A stretch of DNA of 64,000 nucleotides, taken from NCBI GenBank assembly GCA_019279435.1, contig JAAALK010000286.1, positions 37,509,712 through 37,573,711 on the forward strand, in the 5' to 3' direction. The position numbers were made by a program, and so were the translations under genes. Below the pieces are notes generated by a model. It was not told the DNA's origin and searched no databases. It saw only the letters and a list, made by a program, of their open reading frames with translations. Every line of letters begins with the position of its first letter. The first letter of the stretch is position 1. The stretch comes from Zizania palustris (lineage: Eukaryota > Streptophyta > Magnoliopsida > Poales > Poaceae). Below, piece after piece: positions 1-10,315 of this stretch.

Positions 1-680
1 GCAAGGGGAAGAAGATAGACTCTCAATCTTACCATTGTCCATGTCAAGCTCACTCTCAATCTCATCTATCCTCTTCTTAGCCCCTCTAAGCAGTTTCTCC
101 TGATACCTCAACTCCTGGCGGTTCTCTTCTAGTAAATCAATGACTTCTTGTTCATAGGAAGATACCTTTTCATCATCGTCGTCGTTGAAGTTGTCGAGGG
201 AGCCCTTCTCTTCCTTATCCCCAAGAGCCATTGAGCAAAAGCTCTTGCGGGATCTTCAGTTGTGGTGCAAGCGGCTCTTCGGCTTGTCCCCGAAGGCCAT
301 GAAGCAGAGGCCCACCGGATCATCCTTGTCCTTCCCTTTCTTTATCACAATCTCCTCATCACTTGAGCTTGATGAAGAGGAAGAAGAAGATGACCTCTTG
401 GAGTAGCTTCTCTCTATCTCGGTGAAGAAGGCCTTGTCTCGCTTCTTGTTCTCACGCTGGTAGTCCTTCAGGGCCTTTTGAAAGAATCTCATCTTGGGCT
501 TGCCCTTTGTGAAGGTGGAGCTGTCGTGCTTGCTAGAGTCATAGGAGACACCATCGGTGCCCTTCTTATGACTGTTCCGCTTGGGGCAGTCGGTAATGAA
601 GTGGCCTAGATCACCACACTCATAGCATGTGGATTTCGTGTCGTGTCTTTTGAACATTCGTTTATCATAGACACGACGCA
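1..680 (-). pseudogene. Copia (SIRE-type) Gag, carboxy half, element H
   Basis: Read leftwards on the minus strand, this encodes the second half of a Ty1/copia Gag, the capsid/nucleocapsid precursor that packages element RNA. A CCHC zinc knuckle, CYECGDLGHFITDC, lies at about 590-633. It is followed by a Lys-rich stretch, a run of 12 serines (about 365-405) and an acidic Glu/Asp-rich part. A stop interrupts the frame at about 256, after which coiled-coil-like sequence continues to the left edge. The first half of the same Gag is at 7004-7770; the break is a solo LTR flanked by CCCGG. The order matches Gag of element D at 35676-38430. Domain identity is secure; the rest of H lies outside the window. 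Confidence 0.85.
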
Positions 681-989
681 CCCGGTGTAGGACCAAAAGT
701 AGCGACCAGAGGGGGGGTGAATGGGAGCCTAAAAATTCTTTCGAATCAATGGCCTGCTCCCAATCACCCAACAAACCTCAACTGACTTAGCAAAGAAAGA
801 TGAACAGATCAATAGTGCCTCAAAAGATCTAGCCTAACAACAACCGATGTCCTAATCGAAAAGACACCAACACAGTGCTAAAAGGCAGATTTAACGAATC
901 ATTTAAAACATGGTCAAATCAAAGTTCATTGAGATAACTCATCACAGCAATTAATATAAGTGTACATAAAATGAGAAGGGTTACTGTTC

Positions 990-1620
990 AGAGTTGTCTC
1001 CAGAACGGTACTTGACGAAGCCTGTGTGGTGCGAAGCCTGTAGTTGTCGAAGCAGGCTTTGAAGTACGCAGTGTCGAAGTCTGTAGTGGACGTGCCAAAG
1101 CCTGCTTCGAAGTTGACGAGCGAAGGCTGATGGAGTCGAAGCTGGTTCGGTGTAGTCATGCGAAGCCTGAGTAGTAGTTGCTGAAGCCTGTGCGAAGTAT
1201 GCAGTACCGAAGTCTGTAGTGGGCATGCCGAAGCCTGCTTCGAAGTTGATGTGCGCAGCAAACTGCAAAGTCTGCTTTGGTATGAAGTAGCTTCGCAGAG
1301 AACAAGAATTTCGAACAACACTTCAAACAAGCAGACACTCTGAAGGATGTCAGCGAAGCACCTTCGAAAGCAAACCTACGGAGCCTATACTCTGAAAAGA
1401 CAACTCTGAAGACACAACAATGTGGGACCCATGCTCTGGCTCCGAACAGTGAAATCTCTGTCAAAAATTACTTCGGAAAAATTTGATCGAAGCTATTGTG
1501 AGGGCTTCGACACCGAACTAAAATTGATGCCCGTAGCCTTCGCAAAGACAACAAAAAGAATCGAAGTATGCTTCGAAACAGGAGACTTCGAAGCCTACAG
1601 AATAAACATCGAAGTCTAGC
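990..1620. repeat. TTCGAAG-rich motif cluster in LTR 1
   Basis: Direct reading shows many copies of CTTCGAAG, GCTTCGAAG, TTCGAAGC and related one-base variants at irregular spacing over 600 bp. Similar clusters lie at about 2990-3600 and 3830-4870 in LTR 3 and at about 5430-6290 in LTR 2. Spacing is not constant, so this is not a satellite. Function is unknown; it could be a binding-site array or a compositional relic. Confidence 0.7.
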
Positions 1621-2099
1621 AGTTTCACGTTGTGGGACCCACGCCAGTGATTTTTTACAGAAAGACTTGAGTGCAAAGCTCTTGATCAGAACGCCATACT
1701 AAGAAAAACAATAGAATACATTCTTCCAGGCGGCTGACAAGAGCATAGATCGGCCAGTCCAAAAACTGCAGGCTACTGCGCCATAGGCATCACAGATTCA
1801 ACAAAAACTACTCAAAGTAAAGACGCAGCTGAAGAACAGAATCAAATAAAATAATCCCAGTGCACAGAACTCAGTCTAAATCCTCGCATGAAGAAGCACA
1901 TAGAAAGCATGCAAATCGATGAAATGATTATCTGCGTATAAAAACGAGATCCGATGGTCAAGAATTAGGAAATGAAAAACCTGATGAGACGATTTTAGTG
2001 CGTGCGCGCAAGGAAGATGATGATGATGGAGAGGAACAAGCTACAGCCGGTGGATGAACAAAAAGTGTCCCAATCTCTTGATTAGTAAAGTGCTTTTTG

Positions 2100-2950
2100 A
2101 AAGGGTGACCTAACCCAAGGGATTGGGGTCCTATTTATAGGCAGCCCAATAGACTAGGAAAATACCAAAAGACCCTTAGGGTTTTTTACAGATGCTGAAA
2201 TAAATGGAAAAGACTAAACTACCCTTAGGATATTTTTACAGACTCGACTGACTGACTGTGGGCCTAAGGACAAAATAGTAAACTCCTATTTACAGATGAC
2301 TTATCGGGAAGCGGAGCTTTGAGGAGCCATGCTGAAGAGCGTGGGCCTCATGGCTCTAGATGTGATGAGTCATTGTCAACGGTAGTCAAAGAGGACTGAA
2401 GAAGAGGAGAAGACCTGCTGCGTCTGGGCCACTTGTGACTCAGGTACACGAGCAGCGAGCGACTGTCGGGCAGAGGGGCCGCGAAGTCGGGCTGGCCCAA
2501 TCCGGGTACATGGGCTAGGAGCAGCAGAGGATCCACTGGGTTGTTGACCAGGATTGACTCAGGTACACGGGCGACGAGTGATTGCCGGGCTGAGAGAGCT
2601 GCGGAATCGGGCCAGTCCAATCCGGGTACCTAGTACAAAGTCGGTGGACGCTTTGTCAGTTTCGGCGCAAAACTGACGACCGCTGATCTTGTATCGGACT
2701 ATTCAGAGACGAAGCCGTAGTCACTACGAAAGCTCCATTTCCGGATAAGTCATCTGTAATAGGAGTTTACTTTTTGTCCTTAGGCCCACAGTCAGTCAGT
2801 TGAGTCTGTAAAAATATCCTAAGGGCAGTTTGGTCTTTTCCATTTATTTCAGCGTCTGTAAAAAAACCCTAAGGGTCTTTTAGTATTTTCCTAGTTTATT
2901 GGGCTGCCTATAAATAGGGCCCCAATCCCTAGGGTTAGGGTTAACTCACT
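2100..2950. repeat. Inverted repeat formed by head-to-head LTR 1 and LTR 2
   Basis: The segment of about 215 bp ending at 2319 is the reverse complement of about 2735-2950 with few mismatches. Both contain the TATA region and the CCCTAAGGG blocks of the same LTR family, in opposite orientations. The intervening 415 bp is the start of LTR 2. The more distant halves of the two LTRs (686-2100 and 4933-6584) are also inverted copies. Confidence 0.85.
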
Positions 2951-5900
2951 TTGTTGGACCGGAAACGGCGACCAGAGGGGGGTGAATGGGAGCTTTTAAA
3001 ATTTCGAGCTAAAAATAGCCTTCGGTTTTAATCCTGTCTTCTGCGGAACAGGCTTCAAACACTACCTTCGAAGGTCTGGTTCGGAGGTGTTTTGACAGCT
3101 CCGAACACAGGCTTCACAGGAGCAAAAGTTCGAAGCCAAGAAGACTTCGCTCCGATCACACCCTTCGAAAATCTACTCTGCTAAGTCCGTGCAGGCTCCA
3201 CACACAGGGTGCTTCGAGCAGGCTTCGCACTTCACCCTTCGCAAGAATGGACAGCCCTCTGGGGACTTCGACCAAGTACTTGGCAGCAGCAACTGGTGCT
3301 GGGCTTCGTACACGAAGGTCTAAACGCACACAAACGGACTTCGCTAAGGGCTTCGACACAAGAAGCAAAACGGGCTTCGATCAGGGCTTCGCTAGTAAGC
3401 TGTGAGGTCTAGCCTCAAGTTACACAGAGCGAACGCGCACTGAAAAACACACTTCGCACAAAACACCCTTCGCCTAGACAGGCTTCGGTGCACTATAACT
3501 AGCGAGGTATGTAACACGAGCTCAAGCAAAAAGCACACAGAAGCAGGGCTTCGCCGCTTGAACAAGGAACACAGAAAATGAACTCTCTGGATGAAATACA
3601 ACGAAGTGTTGAATGTTACATACCGAGCCCCCATATTTATAGCCCACAGTTCACCCAAAGGAATTGACTACTTTACCCCTAGGGTTTACATTGGTTTTGT
3701 CTCTACAGAACTGAGGGGTACAAAAGGTAGTCAACTTTATTGGAGGCTTCTCTGTCAGCCTTTGCAGAGGGGACAGCGCCAGCTTTTTGCAGAGCAGACA
3801 CTGTCAGACTTGCAGCCTTTGACCTTTCCGAAGCCCCCCTTCGCACGCGAGGGGTGCGGTAGCTTCGGCGAGAAGCCTTGAGCCTGGTGGCCTTCGCTTC
3901 GCCGAAGATAGCCTCCGATACACTGACGGTTTTGAGCCGAAGCCGTCAAAGCCCTTGGGCCTTCGCACCAACACCTCCGGAGTGGACCACCACGGCTTCG
4001 CAGCTTCCGCCCAGCTCGAACTCCGTCAGTCCATGTACCGAAGCCATGCAGGCCGAAGTACCACAAGACAACCTCGCTCCGGAGCTAGTCTTGCTCCGAA
4101 GCCTTCCTCACTCCGAAGCCCCACCTTCGGAGTACCACCCTTCGAAGTCCCTCCTTCGTCCAAGGCCTCCGCATGAAGCATTCCATGAGCACTTCGTCGC
4201 AGTGTCTCTCCCCGAGCACACTCCTCAACTAGCCTCACCCGGACCATGCCTTCGATGTGCCTCGACTTCTGAGATCTTCGTCGGGCACCTTCGAATGTCT
4301 CCCTTCGGAGCACACTTCGAACTCCTTTCCTCCGCAGAGGACTTGATCCAACCAACTCCGAAGTCACTCCATTCGGAGTACCTTCGAAGTGCCTCACCTC
4401 CGAGGACTTTGTCTCGGAGTACCTTCACCCGGAGCCACGCTCCGCACTCTCTGCCTTCACCTGGCGCACCTCGACCTGAGGACCGACCCAGACCCCTTCG
4501 CAGCCACCGTGACGGAGCTCCCCGCTCCCCTGGCATCAAGCCTCCCGCTTGACCCAGGTTCACCTGCTACGAACCTGTTTGTCGCCTCCGAAGTCCCTGC
4601 GCACCACAGACAAACAGACAAGTGTATCCAGTACTCCAGAGACCTCTCCGGGTTAGCAACCTCCGGTACACACTCCGGTGTACCGCCCAAAATACCGAAG
4701 CCTTCGGTACACACCCAGTCATCGTGTACTGTCGGACCCCTCCGACAAGCACACTCCGCTGCAACAGCTGCAGCAAGCAAACCACCGAACACCCTTCGGT
4801 GAAACCACCTCCGAACACCCTTCGGAGGTCCAACCTCCGAACCCCCTTCGGAGGTACCCCTTCGAACAGAGGTAAAAAGCCTGTCAATCACTCATCACAA
4901 ACACTGAAACCAACCCTTGGTTTCTCACACTTTAATCTAAAAAATCAGAGTTCACCTCACCAACTCCTGTTCGTGTGCACCACCATACTGCAATTCTTCT
5001 TCCAGGTTATGTAATTTCTGCTGCTGTAGTTGTTTGAATCGCGCTTTCACCGAGAGTTCGTTCAGAAATGTGTTAAATCCTTTTGCTGTGATCTCTATGT
5101 GTCATCATCTTGGTCTACGCATAGAGAGTTATTTATTCACGGCACTGTTCTTGATTTCTTCGGCCATGGATTTTTACCTAATGGACAGAGGTTCTCAGCC
5201 AATCTCTCTGCCTATTTTATTTGGTTGATTGCAGGCCTCGATTCAATAGCAGTCATATCTTGTGTCTGTAGCTACTGCTTTTTCTACCGTAGGTTATTCT
5301 TTTCATAGCATGTTTCAGTAGCGTTCTGTCAGCCTTGTGAGTTCCTTCGATTTGTTTATTCCTTGGCGTTCTGATCGATGTGTTGGCAGAGCTGTCAGAT
5401 GTGTGGCGTGATTTAGTTTGTTACTATTTGATGACATGCGAAGCCATGCTTCGGTCATTGCATGCTTCGATCTTGGGCCTTGGCTTTGCGAAGTCTGTGT
5501 GATGCACACCACGGAGTTTGCACACACTTAGCCTACAACCTCGTTCACAGTTTTCCGAAGGCTGCACATGCCATGAGATGTTGTAGTGTTTTCGGTAGAT
5601 ACTTCGCTGTGAACGAAGAGCTTCGATTTCGTGTCTTTCTCTTCGGAGGCTTCGATTTTTGTGGCTTCGAAAAGCTGTGTCTACCTTCGTTGTCGTGCAT
5701 ACTTCGCTTGTGTTCGGTTCTTTTTGCAACAGCTACAAGTACTGTGAAGTCTACATTTGTTTTCCTCGCACAGCCTGTAGGCTTCGAACGAATGAATCGA
5801 ACAGACTCCGTTTCGAAGTGTCTGCCTGGAGGTCAGTGTGAGGGTCCCTCTGAAGCTCATACTTCGCTGAGGTGCATAGCGAAGGTCGTTTCTGATTTCG

Positions 5901-6584
5901 ATAGTTTCTTTGTTCGGAGGGTGACTCCAGTTCGAAGTGTGCTGTTTCGAAGGTCTTTCTCACACACTCCGATTTTCTCAAAGCATACTTCGACTGGTAT
6001 CGAAGTTGTTTTCGAAGTTTGTTTTTTCTTGACTAGCTTCGAAGTTGTTGTGTTCTGAGTCGAGCCCCAGAGCGTGTCAGATTCGAAGCACATTTCGGTA
6101 GACTTCAAAGTGAGTCGAAGTTGTCACGCACTTTGGTTTCGGCACAACCCCCACGGGCTTCGACGTTGCAGGCTTCGATCGACAACCTTCGACTTTGTCA
6201 GCCTTCGCCCGACAATTTCAAAGCAGGCTTCGACACTTCGAAGCAGGCTTCATCGAGTTTCGAACAGGAGACAAACTTTGAACAGTAACTCTCCATCTCC
6301 TTTCTACGAGCACTCGTTTTAATTGCTTTGATGGTTTACTTATGTGAACTTTGATCTGCATATGTTTTGAATGCTTTGTTTATCTGCCTATTAGCACTGT
6401 GTTGGTGTTTCTTCGTCTAGGACACCGGTTGTTTCTAGGCTAGATATTTTTAGGCTTTGTCTTTCTGTTTACTTTTGCTGCTAAGTCTTTTGTGGAGCGT
6501 TGGGTGTTGGGAGCAAGCCATTTATTCGAAAGAATTTTTTAGGCGCCCATTCACCCCCATCTGGTCGCTACTTTCGGTCCTACA
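2320..6584 (+). mobile_element. Solo LTR 2 (copia, plus), nested inside LTR 1
   Basis: It starts TGAGGAGCC at 2320 and ends GGTCCTACA at 6584. AGCTT duplications are at 2315-2319 and 6585-6589. It is the same family type as LTR 1 but in opposite orientation, and is itself split by LTR 3, so its own sequence is 2320-2951 plus 4933-6584 (about 2.28 kb). The TATA box (TATAAATA) is at 2909-2916. The 3' end carries the family signature of CCATTCACCCCC followed by GGTCGCTACTTTCGGTCCTACA split over 6547-6584. No internal region, primer site or polypurine tract is present. Confidence 0.9.
2952..4927 (-). mobile_element. Solo LTR 3 (different copia family), innermost layer
   Basis: This insertion is bounded by TGTTGGACCGG at the left and GGTTTCTCA at the right, with CACTT duplications at 2947-2951 and 4928-4932. 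Read on the minus strand it is one LTR of about 1976 bp with no internal domain. A minus-strand TATA box (TATAAATAT) is at 3633-3641, so U3 is 3650-4927 and R/U5 is 2952-3620. The end in minus-strand sense, CATTCACCCCCCTCTGGTCGCC, is split here over 2964-2990 and is shared with other SIRE-type LTRs in the window. U3 is unusually rich in CCTTCGGA and CTCCGAAG motifs. Several long chance ORFs on both strands (for example 3878-4552) are products of this biased sequence. Confidence 0.85.
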
Positions 6585-7003
6585 AGCTTTCGTAGCGACT
6601 ATGGCTTCGCTCCAGGACGGTCTGATCCAAGATCAGCGGTCGTCAGTTTTGCGCCGAAACTGACAAAGCGTCTACCGACTTTGCACCAGGTACCCGGATT
6701 GGGCTGGCCTGATTCCGCAGCTCTCTCAGCCCGGCAATCACTTGCTGCCCATGTACCTAAGTCAATCCTGGTCAACAGCCCAGTGGATCCTCTGCTGCTC
6801 CTATCCCATGTACCCGGATTGGGCCAGCCCGACTTCACGGCCCCTCTGCCCGACAGTCGCTCGCTGCCCGTGTACCTGAGTCACACGCGGCCCAGACACA
6901 GCAGGTCTTCTCCTCTTTTCAGTCCTCTTTGACTACCGTTAACAATGACTCATCACATCTAGAGCCATGAGACCCACGCTCTTCAGCATGGCTCCTCACC
7001 CGG

Positions 7004-7770
7004 TTGTTAAAAAGACACAGATCATCATCTCCTAGCGAATCAAGCTGATCCTCAGTGATAGACATCAGGGAGAACACAGCACAACTCAAAGAGGAGGATT
7101 CCGCAGAAGGTGTCGCAAGGGCTAGGGTTTTTGAGCCAGAACTAGTGAGATTTGATCTCAACTGGATATCAACCTCTGTGGCCTTGAGCTTACTAAAAAG
7201 CTCTGCTATAGTCAAGGTATCGTAAGAGGTGCTCTCAATGATAGAGGATACCTTGATCTCCTAGATCTTAGGGTCCAAGGTATGAAGAACCTTGAGCGCC
7301 TGTTCATGATCTGAGACCAGCTAAACTCCATTGGCCTTGTTGGCCCGAAGCTTGTTGATGATCGATTGAAAACGACCAAACAAAGCTTCAACAGATTCAC
7401 CCGGCTTCTATGTGAAATTTTCATATTCACGTCGGTAGGTCTGATAGAGCTGAGCCTTGACCTGGCCTGTCCCCTCATGTTGTGCCTGGAGGGTAGCCCA
7501 GATCTCTCTAGCAGTGCTGAGATGGCTCACACGCTCAAACTCAGTGGGACCTAAACCAGAAAATAAAATGTTCACAACTTTGTTGTTGTTCTGATGCTGG
7601 GCGACTATCTTGGGGGAAGTGCGCTCAGCAACAGAAAGCACAGTAAAAGTAGTGTGAACACAAACATCCGAAATGTTCGAGCTCTGGCTCAAGAGATAGG
7701 CTCGCATGCGAGTCTTCTAGTAATTGTAGCCAAAAGCTTCAAGGAACGGGACCTTGCTAGAGGAAGTCAT
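7004..7770 (-). pseudogene. Copia Gag, amino half, element H
   Basis: This is the amino-terminal half of a Ty1/copia Gag on the minus strand, with the start codon at 7768-7770 placed by alignment with element D (ATG at 35676, both opening MTSS). It contains the UBN2-like Gag core: FSGLGPTEFERVSHLSTARE, then EIWATLQAQHEGTGQVKAQL, then TIAELFSKLKATEVDIQLRS. Stops interrupt the frame near 7730, 7408 and 7323. The frame runs into the CCCGG insertion point of solo LTR 1 and resumes at 680. The primer site and 5' LTR follow immediately upstream (higher coordinates), as expected. Confidence 0.85.
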
Positions 7771-7820
7771 GATCACTACCTTGGGTTAGAACCAGTTAAG
7801 TTATGGAAAAACCCTAACCA

Positions 7821-7834
7821 GGCTCTGCTACCAC
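7821..7834 (-). other. Primer binding site of element H (tRNA-iMet type)
   Basis: The reverse complement of GGCTCTGCTACCA is the usual copia primer site TGGTATCAGAGCC with one change (TAGC for TATC). It lies one or two bases inside the LTR end at 7836, fixing H's orientation as minus and this LTR as the 5' one. Confidence 0.85.
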
Positions 7835-7835
7835 T

Positions 7836-9671
7836 TGTAGGACCGAAAGTAGCGACCAGAGTGGGGGTGAATGAGCGCCTAAAAAATTCTTTTGAATCAA
7901 TGGCCTTCTTCCAACACCCAACGCACCTCGACAAACAATCAGCAGAAGTAAAATAGATCACATGTATTAAAAATAATCTAGCCTAAAAACGACCAGTGTA
8001 CTAATCAAAAAGACACCAACACAGTGCTTAAAGGTAGATCAAGTTAACTCATATATCAAAAGACAGTTCTACAGATGATTCACCAAAGAAACAGATATTC
8101 TATCAAGCATGTCCAAAACATCCACAGAACACAGGCATTTCGAGCATCATAAGGATAATCAACATAGGCAATTGATCAGACAAAATAAGTGTCAATGATA
8201 AACTCTGCTCACAGATAGTTCACCATGCATACGACCATTTGATCTGATAAAATAAACGTGGATGAAAAGATAGCGCTCACAGACGATTCAAGTAACACTT
8301 GTGGTACACTAAAGACACATGGATATATCAATGAACATTTCTAGTGTTAAATAAAATTGCTTGTAGAAGATTTAATCTAACACAGAATATTCATTCAAAC
8401 ATTTAAGTGCACGCAAAACAATGCAAAGGAAATTATTGTGTAATTTTTGTCTCCTGCTCAAGCATTCTGTCGAATGCCTTGCCTGCATGCGCTGCTCCTG
8501 GCGAAAGCATCGATGCGCTCCCTCTACAGACCGAGCGCCACGCCTGCAAACATGTCGCAGGAGCCGTGCTAGCACACACAAACCGGCTGACAGCATCGCC
8601 TCGCGCTGCACGTGATGCTGCTGCCGTGGCTGCCGTGCTCCCTGCCCGATGCCTGCGCAAGTGCAGCGCCTGGCCTATCGTGCTGCTGCAGCCACGCACA
8701 CACACGCCTCGAGATGCGCCCATGGGAAGAAGAAATCATCGGATGATGTAGTTTGCAGATCATGGTGCTCCACGCGATGTGACAACATAGCTCTGCTCAG
8801 CTGTGTGCCGCACGGCACACGACCGCTGGCCGAGTCCAGTGCCCACTGGGATCCCCAACTCAAACAGCAAAAACTGCATAGTGCCTCCCAGAAAACTAGC
8901 TCCGGTTTTTAAGAGAAGGAAGGAACCAAAGAAAATCAGTTTTCCAAAGACAAAATCATTGCTCACGGTGGCTGATCGATGAACAACGGCGGCTGCGATT
9001 CCGGAAGAAGAAGGTGGATAAAGTGTGAACTTAGATTTTTTGCGTTGAATGAGTTAACCCTAACTCTAGGGGATTGGGTCCTATTTATAGGCAGCCCAAT
9101 AAGAAGGGAAAAGACAGATTTACCCCTAGGGTAAATAACACGGATGCAAAAATAAATTGAAAAGACAAACATGCCCTTAGGTTTTTTATAGACTCGACTA
9201 ACACAGACTGTGGGCCTAAAAGGCAAATTAGTAAAATCCTAAATAAAGATAACTTGTCCTGATGTGGAGCATTCGTAGCAGCTATGGCTTCTCTTCAGAA
9301 CGGTAGGATCCAATATCAGCGGTCGTAAGTTTTGCGCCGAAACTGACAAAGCGTCCACCGTCTTCGCACTGGGTACCCGGATTGGGCCGGCCCGATTCCC
9401 CGGCTCGCTCAACCCGGAAATCGCTCGCCGCCCGTGTACCTGAGTCAATTCCGGTCAACATCCCAGTGGATCTCCTGCCGCTCCTAGCCCATGTACTTGG
9501 ATTGGGCTGTCCCGACTCCGCAGCCCCTCTACCCGGTAGTCGCTCGCCGCCCGTGTACCTGAGTCACACACGGCCCAGACACGGCAGGTTTCGTCTTCTC
9601 TTTGACTTCCATTTACAATCACTCATCACATCTGGAGCCATGAGGCCAATGATCTTCATCATGGCTCCTCA
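7836..9671 (-). mobile_element. 5' LTR of element H
   Basis: The left end is TGTAGGACCG at 7836 and the right end GGCTCCTCA at 9671, giving an 1836-bp LTR. A minus-strand TATA box (TATAAATAG) is at 9082-9090. U3 holds the same conserved blocks as LTR 1, LTR 2 and the LTRs of D, including paired AAACCCTA-like boxes. The GC-rich part at 8400-8900 gives overlapping ORFs on both strands but no recognisable domain. The bases after the LTR (ATATG, 9672-9676) should be one target duplication; the partner is off the left edge. Confidence 0.85.
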
Positions 9672-10315
9672 ATATGCGTGTCGAGTTAGTATTTGATTAG
9701 CTTTTGCGTCTCATGCCTTGCCATGTCTAGTATGCTAGTCTGAGTAGTGATGCTTTTATTTGCTAAAAATTGAAAATGCTTGCTCATGCTTTTGTTTAGA
9801 TGGTATTCATCTGAGCGTTTCATACAGTACGTTTAGACAATTGTCAAGGCAAATGATTGGTTGTATTGTAATTGGAATTGTTCATGATTCAGAAGCTTGC
9901 ATCTATACTCTACCCTCACACCCCTCTTTGCATCTTTTTACCATCTTGATTCCTGCATTGCCAAAGGGGGAGAATTGGTTTACATGATGATTTTGGATGC
10001 TTTTGGATGATTGCTTTGTTAAGGGGGAGTAATGGCTTGTAATTGGATGCTTTTGGATGATTGCTTGGTTAAGGGGGAGTAATGGCTTGTAATGGCTTTC
10101 ATAATGCATTGAGATCCTTTTGTTGCTTTCAGGATGCATTGAGATGCTTTTGCCAAAATGCTTTGTTTTGCATGAGTTTTTTCCCAAGAGGGAGATCTTT
10201 TACCAAGTGACATGTTTTGCTCTTTTCTGAGTTTTTATGGTCACTTGTGCGCTTAACCTGTAACTTTCATCATGATTTTGTTTGGAGTTCTCAATGCACT
10301 CATCAAGGGGGAGAT
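9672..10315 (+). mobile_element. 3' non-coding tail of copia element F, with PPT-like runs
   Basis: This resembles the tail of element D between pol and the 3' LTR (42290-42915), for example GATGCTTTTATTTGC followed by a TGAAAATG stretch. It contains AGGGGGAG-type purine runs at about 9965, 10021, 10073 and 10305. The middle two lie in two copies of a repeat unit of about 52 bp (about 9993-10095). The last run, followed by ATTG, is the probable true polypurine tract. No coding sequence is visible. Element H interrupts F at 9671/9672. Confidence 0.75.

Larger units (their letters stand above)
686..6998 (-). mobile_element. Solo LTR 1 (copia, minus), interrupted by LTR 2
   Basis: The left end is TGTAGGACC, the reverse complement of the family's LTR end. 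The right end is GGCTCCTCA, the reverse complement of its LTR start TGAGGAGCC. Flanking CCCGG duplications are at 681-685 and 6999-7003. Only LTR sequence of this unit is present (686-2319 plus 6590-6998, about 2.04 kb), so it is a solo LTR left by LTR-LTR recombination. Its TATA box on the minus strand is at 2132-2140. It interrupts the gag of element H between the codons for FNNRV and the zinc-knuckle half. The U5 side (about 990-1620) is packed with TTCGAAG-like motifs. Confidence 0.9.

Noticed and set aside
2925..2950. Telomere-like repeats (CCCTAGGGTTAGGGTT)
   Set aside because: Only two partial units, present at the same place in every LTR of this family, so it is an LTR feature and not telomeric DNA.
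3878..4891. Overlapping long ORFs on both strands (up to 224 codons)
   Set aside because: They lie in U3 of a solo LTR, overlap in several frames, and come from the repeated CTCCGAAG-like words that lack stops.
8372..8912. GC-rich ORFs of 60-114 codons on both strands
   Set aside because: Inside the 5' LTR of H; no domain, no conserved frame in related LTRs.
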